DNA of 64,000 nucleotides from CAJCJE01 sp963818685 (GCA_963818685.1 CAWFTJ010000001.1:682001-746000); one strand, 5' to 3'. Positions 33,355-43,069 are shown, numbered from the stretch's first letter. Translations and numbers: made by a program. Notes: generated by a model from the letters alone, not told the origin.

Positions 33355-34697
33355 CAGGTTTCCTTCCGCGTTTCCTTCCGCGACAACAGTCTGCCGGTCG
33401 GCTCGTCGCCGCTGATCCGCACACCGCGCAGCCAGGTCTGTCGAACGACCCCGGCAAGCGGCCGGCCGTGATAGGCGCTGACCGGGTTGCGATGGGCCAA
33501 CGTGCGCACATCAACCACAAAAGCCTCGTCCGGCGCGAAAACACAGAAGTCCGCGTCCGCCCCGACCTCGATCCGCCCCTTCTTGGCAAGGCCGACCAGA
33601 TCGGCAGGCCCCTTCGCCAGCCAACCCACCACATCGGACAGCGTAAAGCCCCGCTGTCGGGCCTGCGTCCAGATCGCGGGCAGCCCCAGTTGCAGCCCGG
33701 CGATCCCGCCCCACGCCAACCCGAAGTCGCCGACGTCGAACCGCTTCAACTCGGCCGTGCACGGCGAATGGTCGCTGACCACGCAGTCGATGACGCCGTC
33801 CGCGAGGCCGCCCCAGAGCAGTTCCCGGTTGGCGGCGGACCGGATCGGCGGGCAGCACTTGAACTCCGTCGCCCCGTCCGGGATCTTCTCAGCGCAGAAG
33901 CTCAGGTAGTGCGGGCACGTCTCGACGGTCAGCGCGACTCCCCGTCGCCGCGCGTCGGCGATCATGCCCAGCGCCTGCGCGCTGGACAGATGCAGAATGT
34001 GTGCCCGTGCGCCGAACCGCTCGGCCAGCTCGATGATCTCCGCGATCGCGATGTTCTCCGCCTCGGCGGGCCGCGAAGCCAGGAAATCCGCGTACCGGCG
34101 CCCGTTCGCCGGCCGCGCGGCCGCGATCGTCTTCGCGTCCTCCGCGTGCACGATCAGCATCGCGTCCAGTCGCGCGATCTCCGCCATGGCATCGGCGAGC
34201 GCCGCATGGTCGAGATACCCGAACTCGTCGACACCCGAGTGCAGGAGGAACCCCTTGAACCCGAACACCCCTGCCTCGGCGAGCCCCGCCAGCTCGCCGA
34301 GATTGTCGCCGACCACTCCGCCCCAGAACCCCACGTCCACGTGCACCTGTCCGTGCGCGGCGGCCCGCTTGACCTCCAGCGCGGCAATGTCGGTGGTCGG
34401 TGGCACACTGTTCAACGGCATGTCGATCAACGTGGTCACGCCACCGGCCGCTGCCGCGCGGGTCGCCGTCTCGAACCCTTCCCATTCGGTGCGTCCCGGC
34501 TCGTTGACATGCACATGGCTGTCCACCAGCCCCGGCAGCAGCACCTCGTCGCGCGCCAGCTCGACGGTCCGCTTCGCCGGCACGTCAACGTTCCCGCCGT
34601 CCACGAACGCGATTCGCCCGTCCCGAACACCAACCGTCGCAGGACGAACGCCGTTCGTCGTGGCCACCCGACGAGCACGGAACACGAGGTCGAACAT
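33354..34697 (-). CDS. allB: allantoinase
   Basis: Amidohydrolase converting allantoin to allantoate, 447 residues. Metal ligands: LPGLVDSHVHVNEPGRTEWE (about 53-72), the carbamylated Lys region FGFKGFLLHSGVDEFG, HAEDAKTIAAARP, HILHLSS, and the catalytic Asp in VVSDHSPCTAELK. The ATG at 34697 overlaps the glycerate kinase stop by one base (TGATG); a GTG one codon earlier is also possible. The end carries a small tandem repeat (codons for RKET twice, 12 bp) just before the alc start. Confidence 0.94.
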   Translation of the reverse strand: MFDLVFRARRVATTNGVRPATVGVRDGRIAFVDGGNVDVPAKRTVELARDEVLLPGLVDSHVHVNEPGRTEWEGFETATRAAAAGGVTTLIDMPLNSVPPTTDIAALEVKRAAAHGQVHVDVGFWGGVVGDNLGELAGLAEAGVFGFKGFLLHSGVDEFGYLDHAALADAMAEIARLDAMLIVHAEDAKTIAAARPANGRRYADFLASRPAEAENIAIAEIIELAERFGARAHILHLSSAQALGMIADARRRGVALTVETCPHYLSFCAEKIPDGATEFKCCPPIRSAANRELLWGGLADGVIDCVVSDHSPCTAELKRFDVGDFGLAWGGIAGLQLGLPAIWTQARQRGFTLSDVVGWLAKGPADLVGLAKKGRIEVGADADFCVFAPDEAFVVDVRTLAHRNPVSAYHGRPLAGVVRQTWLRGVRISGDEPTGRLLSRKETRKET

Positions 34698-35812
34698 CAC
34701 GCCCCCAGCCAGTCAAGCGCGATACGCGCACCGACCTGCCGCACCAGGCTTTCCGCATCGGCCATGCTGCGCGTCGGATCCGGTTCAAGGTCACTGAGCG
34801 GATACACGGCGGCGATGCCGGCCTCACTCAGCCGTTCCGGCGTCAACAGGCATCGCCCGGCCACCGCGACCACCGGTATCCCCGCGCCCCGCGCAGCGTC
34901 CGCGACACCAGCGGGTGCCTTTCCGTGCAACGTCTGCTCGTCCAACGACCCCTCGCCCGTGATCACCAGTTCCGCTCCGACAAGCTGTTCGTCGAACCCG
35001 ACCAGCTCAAGCAACAACTCGATGCCGGGCCGCCGCGTCGCGCCCAACCCGGCCAACGCCGCATACCCGATCCCGCCCGCGGCGCCCGCGCCCGGCGCAT
35101 CGGCGACATCGCGTCCGGTCGCCGCGCCGAGCACCTTCGCCCAACGCGCGAGCCCCTGGTCGAGTTGGGCGACCTGCGCCGGATCGGCGCCCTTCTGCGG
35201 CCCGAACGTCGCCGCGGCACCGGTCACGCCGAGCAGCGGGTTGTCGACGTCGCAGGCGAGCACGATCTCCGCCCCGACCAGTCGGTCATCCACAGTAGAC
35301 ATGTCGACCCGCGCCACCTCGCCGAGCGCCCCGCCGCCACGACCCAGCACCGCCCCCGCCGCGTCGACAACGCCCGCGCCAAGCGCCTGCAACATCCCGG
35401 CACCGCCGTCGGTGCTCGCGCTCCCGCCAACCCCGAGAATGACGGTCCGACTCCCGGCATCCAGCGCCGCCCGCACCAGCTCGCCCGCGCCGAAACTCGT
35501 CGCCGTCATCGGCGCGAGCCGCCCGCCAGGCAACCGAACTAACCCGCACGCCGCCGCCGTTTCCACGACCGCGACCCCGTCACGCACCGCGATCACGGCC
35601 TCAAGCGGCTCCCCGGTCGGCCCGTGCGCCGGCACCTCCACCCGCGCGAACCCGGCCGCGAGCGCGGCGTCGACCGTGCCGTCGCCGCCATCGGCAACGG
35701 GCACCGCGCGCACAGCGCGGCCCGGCCGAACATCGTGAATGCCAGCGGCGATCGCGTCCGCGACCTGTTCGGCGGTCAGCGAGCCCTTGAACTTGTCCGG
35801 TGCGACGAGCAC
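34697..35812 (-). CDS. glxK: glycerate kinase
   Basis: Phosphorylates glycerate formed from glyoxylate (via tartronate semialdehyde). Type I glycerate kinase fold: VLVAPDKFKGSLTAEQVADA at the start, AVPVADGGDGTVDAAL, GVGGSASTDGGAGMLQALGA, and ELVITGEGSLDEQTLHGKAP near the end. I set the start at the GTG at 35812, one residue before the conserved VAPDKFKGSL. An AGGAGG at 35833-35838 would better suit an upstream start, and the frame is open back to an ATG at 35884, so the N-terminus is uncertain by up to 24 residues. Coupled to allB (TGATG). Confidence 0.9.
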   Translation of the reverse strand: MLVAPDKFKGSLTAEQVADAIAAGIHDVRPGRAVRAVPVADGGDGTVDAALAAGFARVEVPAHGPTGEPLEAVIAVRDGVAVVETAAACGLVRLPGGRLAPMTATSFGAGELVRAALDAGSRTVILGVGGSASTDGGAGMLQALGAGVVDAAGAVLGRGGGALGEVARVDMSTVDDRLVGAEIVLACDVDNPLLGVTGAAATFGPQKGADPAQVAQLDQGLARWAKVLGAATGRDVADAPGAGAAGGIGYAALAGLGATRRPGIELLLELVGFDEQLVGAELVITGEGSLDEQTLHGKAPAGVADAARGAGIPVVAVAGRCLLTPERLSEAGIAAVYPLSDLEPDPTRSMADAESLVRQVGARIALDWLGA

Positions 35813-35884
35813 ATGCCCCTGTGCGATGTCATCCTCCTGGTTCAGCGCCGCGGATCGCCCGCGCCGACGTTGCCACGCCCTCAT

Positions 35885-36138
35885 TCAACAACCTCGGCGC
35901 CCATACCAGACACACGCCGCCCAGCCAAATAATCCATCCACACCCCTCCAACGGCCCGCGAGCTGTCCACAGCTTCCCCCGCCCGCCTTGCGCCCGCCAC
36001 CAGGCCCGATAGGCTTGCAGCGGGGTCGCCCCCCAGGGATGGGTGGGGGCTGTTTGTGGGGATCTGAGAAGGATTCACGTATTGGCTGCGGGGCGGTTTC
36101 GGGGGCGGCGCTGGGTTGGGTCGGGGCCGCGGCCCTGG
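35885..36138. other. spacer between gcl and glxK without a gene
   Basis: About 250 bp. No conserved frame. It holds G-rich runs (36030-36060) and a plus-strand TTGCGC-N16-TAGGCT at 35988-36015 that looks like a promoter but would read antisense into gcl with no gene behind it. It may contain the glxK promoter on the minus strand. Confidence 0.4.
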
Positions 36139-37862
36139 TCAGACTGCGGGGGTCAGGTCGGGTTCTGGCAGCGGCTCGAACTCGTTGATCGCGTTGATCG
36201 CGGTGCCCATGCGACGCGTTGGCCTCGCGCTCGATCATGATCTCCACCAGGACCGGGCGGCTGGTCCGTCCGCCTCCTTGCGCGCCCATTCGATCGTCGG
36301 CGCGATCTCGCCGGGCTGCGTGACCCGACGGCCCGCGCAGCCGTAGGCCTCCATGATCTTGACGTTGTCGGTGCCGTTCTCGTCGTAGTGGATGTCGACC
36401 TGATAGTTCATCTCGTACCCGGTCTCGGCCTGCCGGATCAGGCCGAGATACTCGTTGTTGATCATGATCGAGCACGAACGGCGATGTTGTACTGCGCCGC
36501 CGACAGCCAGCTCCTCGACCAGGAACTGGAAGCCGTAGTCGCCGACGACGCCGACGACCTCGGCGTCCGGCCGCGCGCGATTTCACGCCGATCGCCGCCG
36601 GGATCTCCCAGCCGAGCGGGCCGGCCTGGCCGCACACCTGGTAGTGGCGCGGCTGGAAGGCGCGCTGGAACTGGCCGGCCCAGATCTGGTAGAGGCCGAT
36701 CGCGGTGACGAAGTACGTCTGCTCGGACGAACGCGTCGTTGATCTCCTTGTAGACCCTCGGCGCCTTGATCGGCACGGTGTCGAAGTCCTCCCGCCGGCC
36801 AGCGTGGCCTTGAGTTCGCCGACCCGGGCCGTCCACGTCGCGGGCGGGCCGGCACGCGGCCGCGCCTTGGCCAGCTCAAGCAGGGCGTCGAGGAACGAGC
36901 CGGTGTCCGAGACGATGCCAAGGTCCGGGCTCGAACACCTTGCCGAGCTGCGTCGGCTCGATGTCGACGTGGATGAACTTGCGGTCGCCGCGATACACCG
37001 ACAGCTCGCCGGTGTGCCGGTCGCCGAACCGGGCGCCGAGCGCGAGCACCACGTCTGACTCAAGGAACGTCGCGTTCGCCCACCGCTGCTGCGTCTGAAT
37101 GCCGGTGATGCCGGCGAACAGCTCGTGGTCCTCGCGGAACGAGCCCTTGCCCATCAGCGTGACCTGCACCGGGATGTCCAGGTATTCGGCGAGCAGGCGC
37201 AGCTTCTCGCTCGCCTCGCCGAGCACGACACCGCCGCCGGCCAGGATCAGCGGCCGCTCGGCGGCGAGCAGCATCTCCAGTGCTCGTCGCACGCGCGGCA
37301 GGTGCGGGGTGACGGTCGGCACGGGCAGCCGCGCGTCGATCTCGCTGTCCCACTCGATCTCCTGCTTCTGCACGTCGACCGGCAGGTCGATGAGGACCGG
37401 GCCGGGGCGACCGGAGCGGGCGACCCGGAACGCCTCGCGGAAGATCCACGGCGCCTGCTCGGCCTTGTGCACCTGGACCGCCCATTTCGTGACCGGTTTG
37501 GCGATCTCCACGATGTCGACGGCCTGGAACGCCTCCTCGTGCAGTTTCGTGGACACCGCCTGGCCGGTGATGCACAGGATCGGCACCGAGTCCGCCTGCG
37601 CGGTGTACAGACCGGTGATCATGTTCGTGCCGGCCGGGCCGGACGTGCCGATCGCGACCCCGACGTTGCCGGTCGTGCGCGACCAGCCGTCGGCCATGTG
37701 CGTCGCGCCCTCCTCGTGCCGGACGATGAGGTGCCGCATCTCGGTGTCCTGCATTGCCTGGTACAGCGGCAGGATCGCCGCGCCGGGGCAGCCGAACGTG
37801 ACGTCGACGCCCTCGGACAACAGGATCTCGACAACGGCTCGCATGACGGGAATTCGAGGCAT
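36139..37862 (-). pseudogene. gcl: glyoxylate carboligase, 3' half with multiple frameshifts
   Basis: ThDP enzyme joining two glyoxylates to tartronate semialdehyde. The first 310 codons from the ATG at 37862 are intact and typical (FGCPGAAILPLYQAMQD, GTSGPAGTNMITGLYTAQAD, GQAVSTKLHEEAFQAVDIVE). From about 36927 to 36211 the frame is broken roughly nine times by single-base gains or losses, yet each stretch between them is perfectly Gcl-like: DLGIVSDTGSFLDALLELAK, QPRHYQVCGQAGPLGWEIPA, DYGFQFLVEELAVG, MINNEYLGLIRQAETGYEMN, EIAPTIEWARKEADGPA, TAINAINEFEPLPEPDL. Repaired, it would be about 574 residues, full length. Either a very fresh pseudogene or local sequence error; neighbours in the same pathway (glxR, hyi, glxK) are intact. 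Confidence 0.85.
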
Positions 37863-37892
37863 GTCAGACGCCTTCCTGGGATGTGCGCGCGC

Positions 37893-38777
37893 CTACCGAC
37901 CGGACAGCGCTTCGATGACCATGAGCAGTGCGGAGTGGTCGAGCGAGCCGAAGCCCATCGACCGCGCCGCCGCCATCAGCTGGGCGACCAGCCCGGTGAC
38001 CGGCAGCGCGACATCGGCGGACCGGGCGGCCGCTGTCACGATGCCCATGTCCTTGTGGTGCAGGTCGATGCGGAAGCCGGGCTCGAACTGCCTGGCGAGC
38101 ATCGACTCGCGCTTGAGATCGAGGATGCGACTGGCCGCGAGGCCGCCGGCGAGCACGTCCATGCCCGTCTTCGCGTCCACTCCGGACGCTTCGAGTAACA
38201 CGATCGCCTCGGCGACCAACGCGTACGTGCCGGCGACCACGAGTTGGTTCGCGGCCTTGACGGTCTGGCCTGCGCCGTGCCGGCCGACATGCACGATGGT
38301 CTTGCCCAACTTCTCCAGAATGGGCAGGGCGTCCGCGAAGTCGGCGTCGGTTCCACCGACCATAATGGACAGTGTGCCTTGCTCGGCGCCGGCCTCACCG
38401 CCGGAGACCGGGGCGTCGAGCACTCGGATCTCACGTTCGGCTGCGGCTTTCGCGATCGCGATGGAGCTCTCCGGCCGGATCGTGCTCATGTCGATGAGCA
38501 GGGCGCCTTGCCTGGCCGACGCGAGCACCCCCTTCTCGCCGAGCACGACGGCTTCGACCTCGGGGTGGTTGGGCAGCATCGTGATCACCACATCGGCGTC
38601 GGCCACCGCGTCGGCGATGTCGGCCGCGACCCGGCCGCCCGCCGCGCTGAGCCGGGAACCCCATTCGTCGCCAAGCGAGAACCCGGCGACCCGGTGACCG
38701 GCGGCGATCAGGTGCTCCGCCATGGGCGCCCCCATGATGCCGAGGCCGATGAATCCGACGGCTGTCATATCTGTCAT
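37893..38777 (-). CDS. glxR: 2-hydroxy-3-oxopropionate (tartronate semialdehyde) reductase
   Basis: NAD(P)H-dependent reductase producing glycerate, 294 residues, beta-hydroxyacid dehydrogenase family. Motifs: GFIGLGIMGAPMAEHLIAAG (dinucleotide loop), DAPVSGGEAGAEQGTLSIMV (substrate binding), and GAGQTVKAANQLVV with the catalytic Lys. I chose the ATG at 38777, with GGAGGAG 6 bases upstream, over a TTG at 38801. It is 20 bp after hyi and 30 bp before gcl, so hyi-glxR-gcl form a glyoxylate-to-glycerate unit. Confidence 0.93.
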   Translation of the reverse strand: MTDMTAVGFIGLGIMGAPMAEHLIAAGHRVAGFSLGDEWGSRLSAAGGRVAADIADAVADADVVITMLPNHPEVEAVVLGEKGVLASARQGALLIDMSTIRPESSIAIAKAAAEREIRVLDAPVSGGEAGAEQGTLSIMVGGTDADFADALPILEKLGKTIVHVGRHGAGQTVKAANQLVVAGTYALVAEAIVLLEASGVDAKTGMDVLAGGLAASRILDLKRESMLARQFEPGFRIDLHHKDMGIVTAAARSADVALPVTGLVAQLMAAARSMGFGSLDHSALLMVIEALSGR

Positions 38778-38797
38778 GTCCTGCTCCTCCAACTCGG

Positions 38798-39610
38798 TCA
38801 ACTGGCCACGCGGGTGTCGGCTCGCAGCCAGCCGAAGCTGTCCGCGCCGGCCACGGTGGGCTGGTACTCGGCGGCGACGTAGCCGGTGTAGCCGTTGCCG
38901 GCGAGTGCGGCGAGCCAGTCGTCGAGCGGTAGGTCGCCGCTGCCCGGCTCGCCCCGCCCCGGCGCGTCGGCGATCTGTACGTGCGCGATCCGATCGGTGT
39001 AGGCGTCGATGGCCGCGGCGACGTCGTCGCCGTTGACCGAGAGGTGGTAGAGGTCGGCGAGCAGGCCGATGTTCGGCGCGTCCACCCGGTCCAGCACGGT
39101 GACCACGTCGGCCGCGGTGCGCAGCGGGTAGCCGGGAATGCCGCTGACCGGTTCGAGCAGCACGGTCGCGTCGATGTCGGCGGCGGCCTTGGCCGCGTAG
39201 CGCAGGCTGTGGACCGCGACCGTGTCCTGTTCGGCCGCTGACGCGGCGTCGATCCGGTTGCCGTACAGGGCGTTGAACGCGGGACAGTTCAGGCGCCTGC
39301 CGATCTCGACGGCGACGTCGACGCTGGCCTTGAACTCCTCGGCCCGGCTCGGCAGCGACACGAGGCCCCGGTCGCCGGCCTGGAGGTCACCCGCGAAGAA
39401 GTTGAGGCCGACCAGTCGCACGTCGGCGTCGGCGATGGCGCGGACGAACGCGTCGATCTCGGCCTCGCGCGGCGTGGCCGTGCCGAACGGCCACCAGAAC
39501 TCGACCGCGTCGAAGCCCGCTGCCTTGGCCGCGGCTGGACGGTCGAGCAGGTCCAACTCGGTGAACAGGATCGACAGGTTCACCGCGTAGCGGAGGGCAT
39601 GGCCGAGCAC
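38798..39610 (-). CDS. hyi: hydroxypyruvate isomerase
   Basis: TIM-barrel isomerase interconverting hydroxypyruvate and tartronate semialdehyde, 270 residues. LRYAVNLSILFTELDLLDRP and AGFDAVEFWWPF at the N-terminus, NALYGNRI, VLLEPVSGIPGYPL and the metal-binding DLYHLSVNGDD are diagnostic. The GTG at 39610 follows AGGAG at 5 bases; the open frame goes 28 codons further upstream but passes through the operator region. First gene of the minus-strand glyoxylate unit, divergent from uraD across two IclR-type boxes. Confidence 0.93.
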   Translation of the reverse strand: MLGHALRYAVNLSILFTELDLLDRPAAAKAAGFDAVEFWWPFGTATPREAEIDAFVRAIADADVRLVGLNFFAGDLQAGDRGLVSLPSRAEEFKASVDVAVEIGRRLNCPAFNALYGNRIDAASAAEQDTVAVHSLRYAAKAAADIDATVLLEPVSGIPGYPLRTAADVVTVLDRVDAPNIGLLADLYHLSVNGDDVAAAIDAYTDRIAHVQIADAPGRGEPGSGDLPLDDWLAALAGNGYTGYVAAEYQPTVAGADSFGWLRADTRVAS

Positions 39611-39640
39611 GATCACTCCTCGCTCATCGATTTCGTATTG

Positions 39641-39656
39641 TGGAATTATTTTTCCG
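39641..39656. promoter_or_regulatory. IclR-type operator, hyi side
   Basis: TGGAA-TTATTT-TTCCG, one of three copies of YGGAR-N6-YTTCCR in the window. It lies 31 bp upstream of the hyi start in an AT-rich patch, where it would overlap the hyi promoter. Confidence 0.6.
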
Positions 39657-39735
39657 TATGTCGATAGACTAACCCGCCGATCGAGGGTGGTCAACGTGTT
39701 GACAGGGCGGTCGAGCCGCTCGTACGGTCAGCCGG

Positions 39736-39751
39736 CGGAAAGAAACTTCCG
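39736..39751. promoter_or_regulatory. IclR-type operator, uraD side
   Basis: CGGAA-AGAAAC-TTCCG (arms extend to GCGGAA/TTCCGC), 23 bp upstream of the uraD start. With the 39641 site it gives each divergent transcript its own box. Confidence 0.6.
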
Positions 39752-39774
39752 CGATGCAGAAAAGGATCTGGCCT

Positions 39775-40296
39775 ATGTCGACGCTCGACGACTCCGCGGC
39801 GACGGATTCAACGGACATGCAGTTCTTCAACGGACTGGCCGTCGAAGAACTGCGGCCTCGGTTGCTGCGTTGCGTCGCGGTGCGACGCTGGGCCGACACG
39901 GTGATCGACGGTCGGCCGTACACCGACCTGGCCGATCTGCTCGACGAGGCAGACCGACTGACCGCAAGGCTGACGGATGACGAGGTGCGGCTCGCACTGG
40001 CCGACCATCCCAAGATCGGCCAGCGGACGAACTCCGCCTGGTCGAGGTCTGAGCAGTCCGGTGTCGATGATCGCGACGCCGAGCTGGCACAGCGCCTACG
40101 GGACGGGAACATCGCCTACGAGGCGCGGTTCGGGCACATCTATCTGGTGTGCGCGACGGGGCGGAGCGGGGCGGAGATGCTCGCGGACCTGACCGCGCGG
40201 CTCGTCAACGATCCGGTCACCGAACTCGGCGTCGTCCGCGTCGAGCTCGGCAAGATCGCGGCGCTGCGGCTGCGACGCGTCGTCGCGAACGAATAA
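39775..40296 (+). CDS. uraD: OHCU decarboxylase
   Basis: 2-oxo-4-hydroxy-4-carboxy-5-ureidoimidazoline decarboxylase, giving S-allantoin from the urate oxidase/HIU hydrolase product, 173 residues. Catalytic His in ALADHPKIGQR (about 76), Glu and Arg in AYEARFGHIYLVCATGRSG. ATG at 39775 (AAGGAT 8 bases upstream) chosen; an ATG at 39754 is also in frame. First of three plus-strand genes (uraD, hiuH, uox) that together convert urate to allantoin. Confidence 0.93.
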   Translation: MSTLDDSAATDSTDMQFFNGLAVEELRPRLLRCVAVRRWADTVIDGRPYTDLADLLDEADRLTARLTDDEVRLALADHPKIGQRTNSAWSRSEQSGVDDRDAELAQRLRDGNIAYEARFGHIYLVCATGRSGAEMLADLTARLVNDPVTELGVVRVELGKIAALRLRRVVANE

Positions 40297-40334
40297 TGTA
40301 GTCGCGACAACAAACAGCGGTCTTGGAGAAAACT

Positions 40335-40673
40335 GTGACCAGTGCGATCACCACCCACGTCCTGGACACCGCGCTCGGCCGACCGGCGACCGGCGTCTCG
40401 GTCCGCCTCGAACAGGCCGAGTCCGACGGCTGGCTGGTACTGGGCGACGCGGTGACCGACGCCGATGGGCGAATCCGGCAGATCGGACCGGCGCGGGTCC
40501 CCGCAGGCACCTACCGGTTCACCTTCGACACCGGCGGCTACTTCGCCGCCGGTGGACGAGAGACCTTCTTTCCCGAGGTCACCATCACCTTCTCGGTGAC
40601 CGATCCGGACAGCCACTATCACGTCCCGATTCTGTTGTCCCCCTTCTCCGTGTCGACCTATCGAGGAAGCTGA
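40335..40673 (+). CDS. pucM: 5-hydroxyisourate hydrolase (transthyretin-like)
   Basis: Hydrolyses 5-hydroxyisourate made by urate oxidase. Family of transthyretin-related proteins, 112 residues: SAITTHVLDTALGRPATGVS at the start with the active-site His, an Arg in GRIRQIG, HYHVPILLSPF near the end, and the C-terminal tetrapeptide YRGS that marks this enzyme. The GTG at 40335 follows GGAG by 6 bases. Six bases separate it from uox. Confidence 0.95.
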   Translation: MTSAITTHVLDTALGRPATGVSVRLEQAESDGWLVLGDAVTDADGRIRQIGPARVPAGTYRFTFDTGGYFAAGGRETFFPEVTITFSVTDPDSHYHVPILLSPFSVSTYRGS

Positions 40674-40679
40674 TCTCCG

Positions 40680-41570
40680 ATGGCCATCACGCTCGGCGCC
40701 AACCAGTACGGCAAGGCGGAAACCCGGCTCGTCACCGTCCGCAGGGACGGCGAAACACACCACATCACCGACCTCAACGTGAGCATCGCGCTGCGCGGCG
40801 ACCTGGCCGCTTCGCACCTGGACGGCGACAACCGCCACGTCGTGCCGACCGACACCCAGAAGAACACGGTGTTCGCCTTCGCCAAACAAGCGCCGGTCGG
40901 CGAGATCGAGGACTTCGCGCTGCGACTCGGCCGGCACTTCGTCGGCTCGTTCGACTACATCACCGGCGCGCGGGTGCTCATCGATTCCTACGGCTGGACC
41001 CGGATCGCGGTCGACGGCCAGCCGCACCCGCACTCGTTCTTCCGCACGTCGGACGAGAAGCGGACCACGGCGGTCACCGTCCAGGACGACAAGGCGTGGG
41101 TCGTGTCCGGGGTGCGCGACCTGATCGTGCTCAAGTCGACCGGCTCGGAGTTCCACGGCTACCCGAAGGACCGGTACACGACGCTGCCGGAAACCACGGA
41201 CCGGATCCTGGCGACCGCGGTGACCGCGCGCTGGCGGTTCGCGCACCTGGATGTCGACTGGACCAAGAGCTTCCCTTCGGTGCGGGCGACGCTGTTGGCG
41301 GCGTTCGCGCAGACGCACAGCCTCGCCCTGCAGCAGACGCTGTACGCGATGGGAGAAGCCGTGCTCAAGGCGCATCCGGACATCGCAGAGGTGCGGCTGT
41401 CGCTGCCGAACAAGCACCATTTCGCGGTCGACCTGACGCCGTTCGGGCTGGACAACGAGAACGAGGTGTTCTTCGCTGCGGACCGGCCGTACGGGTTGAT
41501 CGAGGGCGCCGTTGTCCGCGACGACGCACCCGATGAGGGCCTCGCCTGGCACACCCTCGCCGCCTTCTGA
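40680..41570 (+). CDS. uox: urate oxidase (cofactor-free uricase)
   Basis: Oxidises urate to 5-hydroxyisourate with O2, no cofactor, 296 residues. Visible family motifs: NQYGKAETRLVTV with the catalytic Lys, VVPTDTQKNTVFAFAK with the catalytic Thr, SGVRDLIVLKSTGSEFHGYP, and SLPNKHHFAVDLTPFG (NKHxF). It follows uraD and pucM in one operon, so urate leaving xanthine dehydrogenase or 8-oxoguanine deaminase is taken to S-allantoin. Confidence 0.96.
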   Translation: MAITLGANQYGKAETRLVTVRRDGETHHITDLNVSIALRGDLAASHLDGDNRHVVPTDTQKNTVFAFAKQAPVGEIEDFALRLGRHFVGSFDYITGARVLIDSYGWTRIAVDGQPHPHSFFRTSDEKRTTAVTVQDDKAWVVSGVRDLIVLKSTGSEFHGYPKDRYTTLPETTDRILATAVTARWRFAHLDVDWTKSFPSVRATLLAAFAQTHSLALQQTLYAMGEAVLKAHPDIAEVRLSLPNKHHFAVDLTPFGLDNENEVFFAADRPYGLIEGAVVRDDAPDEGLAWHTLAAF

Positions 41571-41626
41571 CCCGCGGTCGGATGGCACCATGGCCGCACG
41601 TTCCCATCGGATCAAGGGGGTAGCCG

Positions 41627-42998
41627 GTGACCAGGACCGCGGCGGTCTCGGGCCAGGGCGCCGGCGATGCGGCGGTCGGTGGTGGCGCTGTCGACGGCCG
41701 GCTGCCACCGGCCCGACTCCTGCTGCTCGGCGTGCAGCACGTTCTCGCCATGTACACCGGCTGCGTGACCGTGCCGCTCGTGTTCGGGGCGGCGGCCGGC
41801 CTGAGCACGGCGACCGTCGGGCTGCTGATCGATGCTGATCTGCTGGTCGCGGGCGTGATCACGTTGATCCAGTCGCTTGGCGTCGGCAAGGTGCTCGGCG
41901 TGCGCCTGCCCGTTGTGGCAGGGGCGACGTTCACCGCGCTGACGCCGATGATCCTGATCGCGAAGCAGTACGGGCTGCCGGCCGTGTACGGGTCGATGCT
42001 CGCGGCGGGCGTGTTCGGGCTGATCGTGGCCATCCCGTTCGCGCGCGCCATCCGGTTCTTTCCGCCGCTGGTCAGCGGGGTCGTGATCGTGGTCATCGGG
42101 TTGTCACTGATCGGGGTGGCGGCCAGCCTGATCGCCGGGCAGGATCCGACCGCGAAGGACTACGCGACGCCGAGCCATCTCGCGCTCGCCCTGGGCATCG
42201 TCGTGTTCATCGTGTTGATCAACCGGTTCAACCGTGGCTTTCTCGCCCAGATCGCCGTGTTGCTCGGGCTCGATCGTCGGCACGTTGGTCGCGATTCCGC
42301 TGGGGCTCACCGACTTCTCCTCGGTGGGCGGCGCGCACGCGTTCGGCGTGACCGCGCCGCTGCACTTCGGCGCGCCGAGGTTCCCGCTCGCGGCCGTGGT
42401 CTCGATGTGCGTCGTCATGCTGGTGACGTTCACCGAGTCGACCGCGAGCATGATCGCGGTGTCCGAGATGACCGGTAAGAAGCTGTCTACTTTGGACTTC
42501 GCGCGCGGCCTTGCCACCGAGGGCGTGTCCAGCGTTCTCGGCGGGCTGATGAACAGCTTCATGGACACCCTGTTCGGACAGAACGTCGGCCTCGTGCAGA
42601 TGACGCGCGTGCGCAGCCGGTACGTGACCGCGGTGACCGGCGGGATCCTGGTGGTGCTTGGCTTGATTCCGAAGCTGGGCGCGGTCGTCGCCTCGTTGCC
42701 GGCGCCGGTGATCGGGGCGGCGGGACTGGTCATGTTCGCGATGGTGACCACGATCGGCATCAACACGCTGCGCAAGGTCGAGTTCGGCGGCAACAACAAC
42801 CTGCTGATCGTGGCCATGTCCATCGGCGTCGGCATGCTGCCGGTGGTCGCGCCGAGCATCTACCAGCATCTGCCGACCTGGGTGCAGATCATCGCGGGCA
42901 GCGCGATCACCAGCGCGACGATCGTCGCGTTCCTGCTGAACCTGCTGTTCAACCACATCGGACGGCGGGAACCGGCGGAGCCCGCGAACCTCGGTTAG
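41627..42998 (+). pseudogene. NCS2 urate/xanthine permease with one frameshift
   Basis: Nucleobase:cation symporter of the UraA/PbuX/PucJ branch. From the GTG at 41627 it reads through QHVLAMYTGCVTVPLVFGAA and GATFTALTPMILIAKQYG to AQIAVLLGL. It then loses frame at an extra G in GGCTCGATCG (about 42272). The second frame continues without a gap: IVGTLVAIPLGLTDFSSVGG, TESTASMIAVSEMTGKKL (signature with the essential Glu), QNVGLVQMTRVRSRYVT, to a stop at 42998. Repaired length is about 457 residues, normal for the family. With 14 TM helices split in two, the product would be non-functional. It could equally be a one-base sequence error. It follows uox by 56 bp. Confidence 0.85.
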
Positions 42999-43069
42999 CA
43001 TCGCCGCGGGATGATCGCGTATCTGGCCGCCCGGCCGCCGGCGTCGGCTTTGGCGCGTTGACCGCGTGG

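Noticed and set aside
35988..36015. Plus-strand TTGCGC-N16-TAGGCT as promoter of an antisense RNA to gcl
   Set aside because: One promoter-like match with no downstream gene, terminator or structure. Such matches occur by chance in 64 kb.
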